64,000 nt of DNA from Nostoc piscinale CENA21. Its GTDB lineage: Bacteria > Cyanobacteriota > Cyanobacteriia > Cyanobacteriales > Nostocaceae. The position numbers and the translations under genes are program-made. Numbering within the stretch: position 1 is the stretch's first letter; every line of letters begins with the position of its first letter. Below are positions 47,029-55,289 of the stretch, piece after piece. The stretch covers positions 971,090 to 1,035,089 of the forward strand of contig NZ_CP012036.1 in NCBI RefSeq assembly GCF_001298445.1, given 5' to 3'. Under the pieces are notes generated by a model. It saw only the letters and a list, made by a program, of their open reading frames with translations. It did not search any database and had not been told where the DNA came from.

Positions 47029-47760
47029 TCAATCACCTTGGGGATAATCATTCCATAAAGTTGTAATTTCCCGTAAACTTTGGTGATTTCCATTACCTAA
47101 AATTAAATGATCTAGCAACGGAATACCCAATAATTGCGCTCCGGCTAATAATTGGCGTGTCAATTCTATATCTTCTTGGCTAGGTTCAACATTCCCAGAA
47201 GGATGGTTGTGGGCAACTATAGCGCGTGTTGCACCTTGACGAATCACTTCCCGAAAAATTTCTCTTGGCGAAGCTAAAGTTTCGGTGGCGGTACCAATGC
47301 TAATAACTTGTGTACCTAATAAACGGTTTTTTACATCTAATAACAATACAGCAAAATGTTCTTGCGCCTGCCACATTAAATCTTGACTGAGTGCAGCCGC
47401 AGCCGCCATTGGACTATCAATTGGTACGCCGTCTTGAGGACGTGATTGAAATGCACGTTTGCCTAGTTCCACCGCCGCTAAAATAGTTGTAGCTTTTGCT
47501 GGGCCAATACCAGGAACTTGCATGAGTTCTGCTGGCGTAACTTCTCGTAAAACTGCTAATGGGTCACGTTGATGTTTGCCTAATTCTTGCAAAAGATATT
47601 GTCCTAAACCCACAGCTGAAAGTTTTCCCGGCCCTTGACCAGTACCTAAAAGAATTGCAATTAATTCCGCCGTTCCTAAAATTTTCGGGCCATAAGTCAT
47701 CAAACGCTCACGCGGACGTTCATTTGTCGGGATATCAGCAATTCTCAGGCAATAGGTCAT
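47029..47760 (-). CDS. radC: RadC/UPF0758 family protein with JAMM motif
   Basis: 243 residues. An N-terminal helix-hairpin-helix region ([21 protein letters not shown]) is followed by the JAB/MPN fold with the metal site [16 protein letters not shown] (HxHx10D). RadC was named for a DNA-repair phenotype that was later assigned elsewhere; its role is unresolved. Full length and typical of cyanobacteria. Confidence 0.95.
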   Translation of the reverse strand: MTYCLRIADIPTNERPRERLMTYGPKILGTAELIAILLGTGQGPGKLSAVGLGQYLLQELGKHQRDPLAVLREVTPAELMQVPGIGPAKATTILAAVELGKRAFQSRPQDGVPIDSPMAAAAALSQDLMWQAQEHFAVLLLDVKNRLLGTQVISIGTATETLASPREIFREVIRQGATRAIVAHNHPSGNVEPSQEDIELTRQLLAGAQLLGIPLLDHLILGNGNHQSLREITTLWNDYPQGD

Positions 47761-48076
47761 AGAAGCATTCAGAAAATAGTTACCGAGATGGAACTATTTT
47801 TAGTTATCCCTTGTTTACGCTCCAAATTATCCTAAGTTGAGAAAATCTTTAATTTTTCCAGAGAGGCTAGTACAGGTCGGCGTAAATAAATAGATCATTA
47901 GAAATTGATACAAGGCTTGTGGTGTAACTATTGTTTCTTTTTCCTGTTGACTCTTTCAGAGTGACGCTCCTGCGTCGCTAACGCTGCGCTAACGCCACTG
48001 AGGGAGTCGGGAAACCCGCCCAGCGCAGTGGCTCACTTTTTACTTTTGCCTTGTTTTACTAGCCCCTAGCCCTCCT
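47761..48076. other. Intergenic region with a GC-rich dispersed repeat
   Basis: The stretch 47959-48037 (GTGACGCTCCTGCGTCGC ... CCACTGAGGGAGTCGG ... CAGCGCAGTGGCTCAC) carries nested inverted segments (CACTGAG/CAGTGG, GCGCA/CTGCG) and is much more GC-rich than its surroundings. It is the kind of repeat found in many spacers of Nostoc relatives. No gene. Confidence 0.5.
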
Positions 48077-48698
48077 TTACACTCCTTCTACAGCCGCAAT
48101 TACACCAAAAATCAGAAATAAGCATCCACCAATAAAGGTGAGTTGGCGTTCAGAAATGCGTCCGGCAATGAGTTTACCACCAATAACTGCGATCGCCGCA
48201 CAAATACTATGTCCTAAAACTGCTCCAACTGTTACCCCAATGGCGTTATTACCAGCCGCTAAAGCAATGGTAGCAATTTGTGTGCGATCGCCCCACTCTG
48301 CCATAAATGTTAATAAGAAGGCTTCGGTTAAAATTGCCCAAGGTGTTTTGCGCTTGGGTAACTGTGCATCTGCTTTTTTAACGGCTGCTTCAGCTTCTTC
48401 GACTACATCTGTATCACAACTAGCCGCAGTCATTTTACTTGCGTCGTACAACAACTTAATACCGAAGGCAATAAATAAAGCAATTTCAGCGTAATGAATA
48501 TAAACTTTTGGCAGCAACGATGCAGCTTGTCCAAATACTACCGAAAGGATAGTCATTGCGGCTAAGGCGGCTGTCACTCCAGCAAATACTAACCGCCGCG
48601 AATGGTGCATTGCCAAAATCACGGCGATAAAAAAAAGTTTTATCACCAAGCTCAGAAACGGTAATTAATAATAAACCTGCGGTAAAAGCTGTTAACAC
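48077..48698 (-). pseudogene. TMEM165/GDT1-family Mn2+ exporter, frameshifted
   Basis: The frame starts at GTG 48698 (AGGAG 9 nt upstream) with LTAFTAGLLLITVSELGDKTFF, the first ExGD(K/R)(T/S) motif. It then breaks in a T8 run (48629-48636 on the plus strand). The other frame continues with IAVILAMHHSRRLVFAG and the second motif EWGDRTQIATIAL to 48077. Removing one T restores about 206 residues with six membrane helices, the normal size. GDT1 members export or redistribute Mn2+ (and Ca2+); cyanobacterial Mnx protects against Mn toxicity. The manganese riboswitch upstream fits this role. Confidence 0.88.
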
Positions 48699-48897
48699 TC
48701 TCTCAAGCTCCTAAATCATTGTTAGCGATGTGAGCTTGAAGAGAGCCAAAAGACCTCACCAAGCTCACATCTTATCTGTGAACTTAGTGAAGGTCTCGCT
48801 GTCAAATACTTAAATTTGATATCTGAACCAGGTTCATCACCAGTATGTTGATTCAGATAAACTGGCTTGATGCCAGTAGCTACTCCCCTTCGATCAA
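48699..48897 (-). promoter_or_regulatory. yybP-ykoY manganese riboswitch with translational expression platform
   Basis: On the minus strand the leader contains the conserved AAGGGGAGTAG (48890-48880) and GAGACC (48797-48792) of the yybP-ykoY aptamer. Four segments follow that can pair in two ways. A (48795-48777) pairs with B (48771-48752). B's GATGTGAGCTTG pairs perfectly with CAAGCTCACATC of C (48738-48727). C's CTCTCTTCAAGCTC pairs with the ribosome-binding segment D, GGAGCTTGAGAGAG (48711-48698). If the aptamer holds A, then B:C forms and D is free (ON with Mn2+). Confidence 0.85.
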
Positions 48898-48976
48898 ATT
48901 AAATATTACATCTGTCTGAAGATAGAGTCAATCGTTAAGTTTTCACGATTGCCAGCAACTACAATCATCTTAGCGT

Positions 48977-49378
48977 TCAAACAAAAGGATTTAATGTAGA
49001 TATACCGCAACCCTCAAAATCTTTAATATTTCTGGTAACAGTAGTCATGGAATGTATTTTAGCTGTGGCGGCAATTAGTATATCAGCTTGCGCTCGCGGT
49101 TTACCTTGAGTTCTGAGCCAGCCCCTCAATTCACCCGCATACTTGGCAATTTCTGAAGAAATAGTAATAATTTGACAGTGATTTGTGAGAAAGTTTTCAA
49201 ACCAGTTTTGGATTCTGGCATTTGGCTTGGCTGTCAAACCATAATAAATTAACTTAATTGTAATCACACTTAAGTTAATAGAGGTTACAGTGCTACTCCA
49301 TGCTATTACCCCTGAATTTGGCAGCGAACGAGTTAATTCACTAATAATATTCGTGTCGCACAAACTACTCATTTTCAT
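48977..49378 (-). CDS. PIN-domain ribonuclease toxin (VapC/FitB-like), probably impaired
   Basis: About 133 residues from ATG 49378 (or 49372); a longer upstream frame is unlikely. The PIN fold is recognisable: CDTNIISEL (first acidic residue), YYGLTAKPNARIQNWFENFL, and ADILIAATAKIHSMTTVTRNIKDFEG with later acidic residues. In FitB-like toxins the position before YYGL normally carries an acidic pair (ExYYGL-like). Here it reads KLIYYGL, so one metal ligand seems lost. It is preceded by an antitoxin gene that is also broken. Likely an inactive relic, though this rests on family comparison from memory. Confidence 0.72.
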   Translation of the reverse strand: MKMSSLCDTNIISELTRSLPNSGVIAWSSTVTSINLSVITIKLIYYGLTAKPNARIQNWFENFLTNHCQIITISSEIAKYAGELRGWLRTQGKPRAQADILIAATAKIHSMTTVTRNIKDFEGCGISTLNPFV

Positions 49379-49418
49379 TGTCAGTAAAAGAATTATTGCG
49401 ATTACTTCTTGGTGGAAT

Positions 49419-49647
49419 TTATAAGCTGTAATCTTCTTCAATACACAACTGTTGAAGTTCTTGAAAAACTTGAGCTAGAGAATTTTGTTGATTTTTTTGC
49501 CGCCAGGTTAAAAATTCTTCAAAAAGTTCAGGATCTACAATAGCAGCTACTAATTGTTCTTGGGTATAGATTAACTGAGGTTCTCTGCTAGTTGCATAAA
49601 TAATTGATGTAGAGCTGTTTTTGGGCTTCTTCAAGTGTCCATTTCAT
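49419..49647 (-). pseudogene. Cognate antitoxin, frameshifted
   Basis: ATG 49647 has a GGAGG eight bases upstream and opens MKWTLEEAQKQ, the usual start of Phd-like antitoxins of this pair. That frame stops soon after (TAG near 49590). The rest (ATSREPQLIYTQEQLVAA, then ELFEEFLTWRQ) is read in another frame, open from about 49634 to 49419. A small indel between 49634 and 49590 therefore separates the DNA-binding start from the toxin-binding tail. No long homopolymer is at the break. Confidence 0.72.
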
Positions 49648-49676
49648 AGTCAGAACCTCCGAAGTTTGTTATTCAA

Positions 49677-50603
49677 TTAAACCAGAGAATCTCCACCTGA
49701 TTGATTAAGCGTTAACCGTAAAACTGACAGACCTAAAATTATTAAAAATAATATCAAACCAATTGTGCAAGCATAGCTAATGTCTAAATTACTAAAAGCT
49801 TGTTCGTATAAATAATAAACAATTGTTTTAGAACTATTGAGTGGCCCGCCTTGAGTCATAATATATACTTCTTCAAAAACCTTGGTAGCCGAAATGGCGG
49901 AAATTACTGCTACTAAAGCTAAATAAGGCCTCATCAAAGGGATTGTAATATCCCAATGTTTCTTAATACCGTCTGAACCATCAATAGCGGCGGCCTCATA
50001 AACATCAGCAGGAATTGATTGTAACCCAGCTAAATAAATTACCATGTAGTAGCCTAATCCCTTCCACATAGTTACAGCCATTACACTGGCTAGAGAAATT
50101 GGTAAAATCCCCAAAATTTTATCTGGACTAGTTAACCAAGGAATTCCTTCGGGGAAAATTCCGATAGTTTTGAGTAACTGATTAAGTAAACCGTTTTCGG
50201 CGTACAACCATTTCCAGGCGATACCTGCAACTACCATTGAAATTACTACTGGTGTATAGTATGCGGCTCTAAACCAACTTACACCCCGCAGTTTTTGATT
50301 AACTAAAATTGCTAAACCAAGGGGAGTAATTACTAAAATGGGAACTACACCCACTAGATAAAGAAAGGTGTTTTCTAAAGTTTTCCAAAACACTGCGTCT
50401 TTCCACAAGCGCAGAAAATTGCCAAAACCTATCCACTGTGGTGGCTGGGAAATATCTTCATAGCTGGTGAAACTGAGGTAAAAAGCTTGTAATGCAGGCC
50501 AAAAAACAGTTAACCCTAACAGCACTAACGCAGGTAACAAAAACAAGTATGGTGTCAGTCGTTGTTGAATGATAATCCAATTTTTAGATGTCAGTTGACT
50601 CAT
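49677..50603 (-). CDS. Carbohydrate ABC transporter permease, MalF type
   Basis: 308 residues with about six membrane helices (LFLLPALVLLGLTVFWPALQ at the start) and the EAA loop ADVYEAAAIDGSDGIKKHWD. This is the partner type of MalG permeases. The MalG-type gene in this window is 42 kb away at 7.0-7.8 kb, and no binding protein or ATPase gene is near either one. They may still pair, as dispersed sugar-importer genes are common in Nostoc. Substrate unknown. Confidence 0.92.
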   Translation of the reverse strand: MSQLTSKNWIIIQQRLTPYLFLLPALVLLGLTVFWPALQAFYLSFTSYEDISQPPQWIGFGNFLRLWKDAVFWKTLENTFLYLVGVVPILVITPLGLAILVNQKLRGVSWFRAAYYTPVVISMVVAGIAWKWLYAENGLLNQLLKTIGIFPEGIPWLTSPDKILGILPISLASVMAVTMWKGLGYYMVIYLAGLQSIPADVYEAAAIDGSDGIKKHWDITIPLMRPYLALVAVISAISATKVFEEVYIMTQGGPLNSSKTIVYYLYEQAFSNLDISYACTIGLILFLIILGLSVLRLTLNQSGGDSLV

Positions 50604-50694
50604 AACTGTGTGAGTTCGGCAGCAAGGCTAACTCATATTACACGAACAGACCCACTCCCTTACACCCCTTTACCCTTTCCCAAACCCTTGATTT

Positions 50695-51656
50695 TTAACT
50701 TACAGGCACTTGTTTTAACTCCACTTCCCGCCGTCGTGGGACATCATAAGTCATAAAATCATAAGCCATATCTGTCTTCGGAAAAATTGCCCGCGCTTCC
50801 TGAAGCAAATCTTTCAATTCTATGGGGTTGCCTGGAGCGTAGCGAGGGCTAAAATGAGTCATGATTAACCGATGGGAACCAGCCGCTAAAGCTGTTTGTG
50901 CTGCCATTGTGGTTGTCGAATGTAATCTTTGAAAAGCCATCTCTGCGTCTTGATGAGCAAAGGTCGCTTCGTGAATTAACACATCCGCATCTTTAGCTAG
51001 TTCTACTGCTCCATCAGTATAAATTGTATCAGTACAATAAGCTATTTTGCGGCCAATTTCTGTGGGGCCACAAAGTTCAGCACCGTTAATCACTCTCCCA
51101 TCGTCCAAGGTGACAGTTTCACCTCGTTTGAGTTGACCGTAAATCCGACCCGCAGGAATTTGCAGTGCTTTGGCTTTTTCGATATCAAAACGTCCGGCTC
51201 GGTCTTTTTCGGCAACTCGATAACCAAATGCGGTAATTCGATGATGCAACTGGCCACAGGTGACAGTAAATTCCTGATCTTCGTAAATTACACCTGGACG
51301 GATAGCATGAACTTTAATCGGGTAGGAAAAGTGTGTATGAGAATATCTTGATGCTGATTGAATATATTCATTTAATCCCGGCGGCCCGTAAATATCAATT
51401 CTGTCCACATTGCCAGCTAAACCACAACTAGCCAATAGACCCATCAAGCCAAAAATATGGTCGCCGTGCAGATGGGTAATAAAAATTCGGGAAAGTTGAC
51501 TGATTTTTAGGTCACTCCGCAAAATTTGGTGCTGAGTACCTTCACCACAATCGAATAACCATAGTTCTGCCTTTGGGGTAATCTTAGGGCGACACTAGAA
51601 ACATTACGCGATCGCGTCGGTACACCAGACTTGTCCCTAAAAAATGTTATCTGCAC
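50695..51656 (-). pseudogene. rnz: Ribonuclease Z with three indels near the 5' end
   Basis: The long frame 51522-50695 carries the metal sites THLHGDH and HEATF...HST...THFSPRY but lacks the first 45 residues. These are present in other frames: GTG 51656 opens MQITF; a T-run is one base too long (TTTTTT for TTTTT); one T is missing in AGTCTGG before [18 protein letters not shown]; one base is missing near CCCCAAAGG before [15 protein letters not shown]. With all three fixed the protein is about 320 residues and normal. RNase Z trims tRNA 3' ends and is usually needed, so sequencing error is likely. Confidence 0.8.
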
Positions 51657-51715
51657 AGCGTTTTTTTTGTTTCCCTATTGCTGATTTTGGCTCTTTATTC
51701 TATATGGTGACATAA

Positions 51716-51857
51716 CAGAATCCAGAATACAGAATCAAGAAGTCAGAATTGCGAGAGAGTTTGAAAACCTATACTCTTAAACTTGAAAAACTTCTCTCTG
51801 ATAGACTGCTGATTTATTTATACTTGTGAATTCTGAATTCTGACTCCTGAATTCTTA
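51716..51857. repeat. STRR-type element with inverted arms (CAGAATTCAG family)
   Basis: Left arm 51716-51750 (CAGAAT units ending GAAGTCAGAATT), right arm 51828-51857 (GAATTCTGAATTCTGACTCC and onward), about 78 bp between. Same design as at 12064-12170 and 54171-54325. Confidence 0.65.
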
Positions 51858-51928
51858 TATAAAAATACCGCAGTTTTGCTGATAAACCACGGTTACAAAC
51901 CTTTTGTTATGAATTGCCTAACTCAAGT

Positions 51929-52360
51929 TTATTTACTTTTCGTGGAAAGATTATTTAACAGGCGATCGCGAATTCCCATCAGTCTGGCTTGGTTATCAAT
52001 CGACGAACGTGGCGCTGGTAAATCAGTATTCGGCCAACCAGGTAAATTATTGCATGGGCAAGTTTCGGCCGGCATTCCTACGTTTCTCATCGGAATCGGC
52101 ATATTACAACGGCTACAAGGCGACATTTCCCATGCAGAGGTCAGTAATTCTGCTATGGTTTCGTGAGTGCCTTCTAAATAACAATCACCGGATTCTGGCG
52201 AGATGATTTTCTGCCAACATTCTTCAAATTCCTGGCTATAGCGATCGCCTCTATATACAGGTTGAGGCAACAAGCTTGCTACCCCATTCCCAACCACTAC
52301 TCTCTTACCCAACTGAAACCAGTAGGCGAGATACTTTTTGACATCTTCTTTGTTTGCCAT
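51929..52360 (-). CDS. Conserved cyanobacterial protein with a zinc-binding cysteine cluster
   Basis: About 143 residues from ATG 52360 (MANKEDVKKYLAYWFQLGK). The middle has CSRC and, 17 residues on, CPC, a likely zinc site. I do not recognise a named family; the start VKKYLAYWFQLGKRVVV is seen in many cyanobacteria. Charged and soluble. Function unknown. Confidence 0.75.
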   Translation of the reverse strand: MANKEDVKKYLAYWFQLGKRVVVGNGVASLLPQPVYRGDRYSQEFEECWQKIISPESGDCYLEGTHETIAELLTSAWEMSPCSRCNMPIPMRNVGMPAETCPCNNLPGWPNTDLPAPRSSIDNQARLMGIRDRLLNNLSTKSK

Positions 52361-52489
52361 ACCACGATTGTACATTCGGTATGAGGAGACTTGCTCTGTA
52401 TATAGTATTAATTTTCTATTAAAAAGTTGACCCTCCAGCGGTAGACAAAATAATAATCAAGCTCTCTTAATTTTTCTTAAATTGATGCT

Positions 52490-53047
52490 TTACAATTCCT
52501 CATTTATCACTGTTGGTAGTGGTGTACCCAGCACACTCAAATTCAAGACATGACCACCAGCTACAAGATAAACTGTGTCACAAACAATACCTAATTGCCG
52601 CACTAAAGAACCCAGGCGATCGCGGAATTGTCTACCTATGGGGTAAGCAGGAACCACACCCCAACCGACTTCTTCCGCCACAAACAGCATATCGGCAGCT
52701 ACTAGTTGTACTGTGTCCAAAAACTCGGCAATTATATTTTGCCAACTAATTTCATCCTCATCTAAAAGATTTGTCACCCAAGTTCCCAAAGAATCAACTA
52801 ATAAACAACTCTGGGGTTTAGCATCAGCCAAAGTAGCTGATAATTTTCTAGGTACTGCTAAAGTTACCCAACTTTGGGGACGGCGTTGCTGATGTGCCGT
52901 AATACGTTTTTGCCACTCAGGGTCATCAGGATTTTCGGTAGCAGTAGCGACATAAACCACTTGTTTACCTGACTGCTGGGCAAGATATTCTGCCCATTCA
53001 CTTTTCCCCGACCGAGCAGCCCCTGTAATTAAAATGACTTTACCCAC
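52490..53047 (-). CDS. cobU: Bifunctional adenosylcobinamide kinase/guanylyltransferase
   Basis: 185 residues. The N-terminal P-loop GAARSGKSEWAE is followed by EEVGWGVVPAYPIGRQFRD, the CobU/CobP signature around the guanylyl-accepting histidine region (here HQQRRPQSW). It phosphorylates adenosylcobinamide and joins it to GMP in the late steps of cobalamin synthesis. cbiD of the same pathway is elsewhere in the window. Full length. Confidence 0.94.
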   Translation of the reverse strand: MGKVILITGAARSGKSEWAEYLAQQSGKQVVYVATATENPDDPEWQKRITAHQQRRPQSWVTLAVPRKLSATLADAKPQSCLLVDSLGTWVTNLLDEDEISWQNIIAEFLDTVQLVAADMLFVAEEVGWGVVPAYPIGRQFRDRLGSLVRQLGIVCDTVYLVAGGHVLNLSVLGTPLPTVINEEL

Positions 53048-53218
53048 AAATTTTTCCTCATACTTTGAGAAGATAATTTTGAGTTTGTTTGTTGCAAATA
53101 TCTTTTAAAAGATAAAATTAGCACCAGATTAATTTGTGCCAAAATTGGCAAAAGCCAAAACTCCCAACTAACCTTTGTGAATGATTAAACACCACAAAGA
53201 GCAGCAAACTCACAGGAT

Positions 53219-54037
53219 ATGCTTATGAAAACAGGGCTAAAACGGATTGAAGCAACTCTGCATGACCTCGGAAATCGGGACAACGCCACAGTCGAAGCTG
53301 GAGATTCGCCAAAGCAGCCAGTATCTTTTAGAATTAGTGTCTCTCCCAAAGCTGCTACCCCAGATATAGATATATCTGATGAGCAGAGTATGACATCAGA
53401 ACTCACCGAAAACCTAGAGATAAATTCTGACTACGACAGCACTGTTGAACAGCATTTATTTGCAGAAAATCCTGCTGTAGATACATTTTCCACTAAAGAA
53501 ATAGGTAATAAAACTCCCAGCCTACCCAAGTTTAAAACTCCTAGCTTTAGCAACCATCGCCACGGAGCTAACCCAGCCTTAGCCATGAATCTGCTGCAAG
53601 AAATTCAAATTCATGTAGCTGGTTGGCAACAAGAACTGCAACAAATTCTGCAACAAATCCAAGACCTTTATTTAGAAGGGCCGATAGTCAACGGTTGGTT
53701 AGAGTCTAATCCCAAAGAGCCAGAACAACCAGGAACCGCCACACTACGCCACGCCGAAGTTGACCGCTTGATGAACTATGTCGAAGAAATTTGCACCACT
53801 GGTAATAAAGACGCTTATCAATTTTCGCGCACAGGCTATCGGCTGTGTGGCTTAGATGGATCGGGTAAAGTTTGGTCACGTCCCTGTCCACCAGATCAAG
53901 TACCGACAGTGAGTATGGCGATCGCACGACATCAAAAACTCCGGCAATTACTAGGACGCAAACAATATCTCGAAACCCGTCTGAGTCAATTAGCCGAAAC
54001 TCTGGTAGTTTTACACAGCCATATTCAACAAGCTTAA
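53219..54037 (+). CDS. Conserved cyanobacterial protein, coiled-coil, unknown function
   Basis: 272 residues. An acidic, low-complexity N-terminal third (about 20-110) leads to a glutamine-rich helical stretch (AGWQQELQQILQQIQDLY) likely to form a coiled coil. A conserved C-terminal part with YRLCGLDGSGKVWSRPCPPDQV and a second helix (LRQLLGRKQYLETRLSQLAETL) follows. No named domain is recognised. The C-terminal CGLDGSG motif looks conserved, so the protein is probably real. It lies alone upstream of the hps-like cluster. Confidence 0.72.
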   Translation: MLMKTGLKRIEATLHDLGNRDNATVEAGDSPKQPVSFRISVSPKAATPDIDISDEQSMTSELTENLEINSDYDSTVEQHLFAENPAVDTFSTKEIGNKTPSLPKFKTPSFSNHRHGANPALAMNLLQEIQIHVAGWQQELQQILQQIQDLYLEGPIVNGWLESNPKEPEQPGTATLRHAEVDRLMNYVEEICTTGNKDAYQFSRTGYRLCGLDGSGKVWSRPCPPDQVPTVSMAIARHQKLRQLLGRKQYLETRLSQLAETLVVLHSHIQQA

Positions 54038-54341
54038 AGAATTAAAGATGAATTCCGAAGAAACGCGGTTGGTGGGTTGGAATTTTTTGTTATAGATTAG
54101 CACAGAGCAGGCGACCGTTGGATAGCAGACTGTAGTCTAAAATCCAAAGGTGACAACTTAAAAAAGAATACAGAATGCAGAATTCAGAATTCAGAAGCAA
54201 TGAGTAATAGGTATAATCCTGCACTGATTGTTCAACCACTGAATCTTTGATGAGTGTGTGGTGTTTCACTGTTAATACAGTTACCATCCACCGCACTGTC
54301 TCCTCCTGACTCCTGAATTCTCTGTTGTTAAACTTAATCCT
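54038..54341. other. Spacer upstream of the hps-like cluster with an inverted-arm element
   Basis: The spacer contains the STRR element at 54171-54325, which ends 17 bp upstream of the first glycosyltransferase. No other gene was recognised. Cluster promoter expected here. Confidence 0.5.
54171..54325. repeat. STRR-type element with inverted arms (CAGAATTCAG family)
   Basis: Left arm 54171-54197 (CAGAATGCAG then AATTCAGAATTCAGAAG), right arm 54303-54325 (CTCCTGACTCCTGAATTCTC), 105 bp between. Third full copy of this design in the window. Confidence 0.65.
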
Positions 54342-55274
54342 ATGTCAGACATCCAAATCTCTGCCATTATCTGTACTCACAATCGAGATACCTATTTAGG
54401 TGCGGCGATTGATAGCCTGTTGGCGCAGGACTTTGCCGCCGACTTTGAGGTGATAGTGGTAGATAACAACTCTAGCGATCGCACCCGCGAAGTTGTAGAA
54501 CAAAGAGCCTGCAACCCCCGTTTAAAGTATATCTTTGAACCCACCACCGGATTATCGGTTGCCCGTAACACTGGTGCTAAAGTTGCGCGTGCCGAAATTT
54601 TGGCTTATTTAGATGATGATGCTGTCGCCAGCGATCGCTGGTTGCAAGTGTTGTATTCTGCCTATCAAAGCAACCCCAAACTAGCGATCGCTGGTGGCAA
54701 AGTCACACTGTTATGGCCGCCGACAGTCCAACCACCCAAATGGCTATCTTCTGGGTTAGCCGGCAATTTGGGAGCTTATGACTTAGGTGACAAAATAGTT
54801 TATATTGATCAACCAGGCTTAACCCCTAGAGGCTTAAATTATTCCATCCGACAGAGCTTTCTGGCAGAAATTGGTGGTTTTGACCCCCATCTCGGTCGAG
54901 TCGGCAAAAACTTGTTATCTAACGAAGAATTGCAAATGACTGAATTTGCACTCCAGCATGGCTGGCAAGTTGCCTATCTGCCAGAAGCTTTAGTGGCTCA
55001 TAACGTTGCACCCGAACGGCTCAATCGCTCTTGGTTTTTGAATCGCGGCTGGTGGCAAGGTATCAGTGAATGCTACCGAGAACAACTTGCAGGCAAAACA
55101 GGTATCGCTCAGTTATTACGCGGCAGTGAGCGTTTGATTCGGGGTTTATATAAATCATTACAGTATTTTTCTGACCCAGCAGAACGCTTCGACAAACTTG
55201 TGTATACATATTGTCAAATAGGTTATTTAAATGCTGCTATTCAGGGTCTGCTGTCTACATCCCATAAAAAATAA
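54342..55274 (+). CDS. GT2 glycosyltransferase, HpsE-like
   Basis: 310 residues. The GT-A fold starts with ISAIICTHNRDTYLGAAIDSLL. VVDNNSSDRTREV, ILAYLDDDAVASDRW (DXD) and a C-terminal helix rich in positive charge follow. The family and the following genes fit the hormogonium-polysaccharide cluster (HpsE) of Nostoc punctiforme, which makes the slime used for gliding. The exact sugar and linkage are unknown. Gene order with the next GT2 and acetyltransferase supports a shared job. Confidence 0.88.
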   Translation: MSDIQISAIICTHNRDTYLGAAIDSLLAQDFAADFEVIVVDNNSSDRTREVVEQRACNPRLKYIFEPTTGLSVARNTGAKVARAEILAYLDDDAVASDRWLQVLYSAYQSNPKLAIAGGKVTLLWPPTVQPPKWLSSGLAGNLGAYDLGDKIVYIDQPGLTPRGLNYSIRQSFLAEIGGFDPHLGRVGKNLLSNEELQMTEFALQHGWQVAYLPEALVAHNVAPERLNRSWFLNRGWWQGISECYREQLAGKTGIAQLLRGSERLIRGLYKSLQYFSDPAERFDKLVYTYCQIGYLNAAIQGLLSTSHKK

Positions 55275-55289
55275 CAAATAACAACATAT

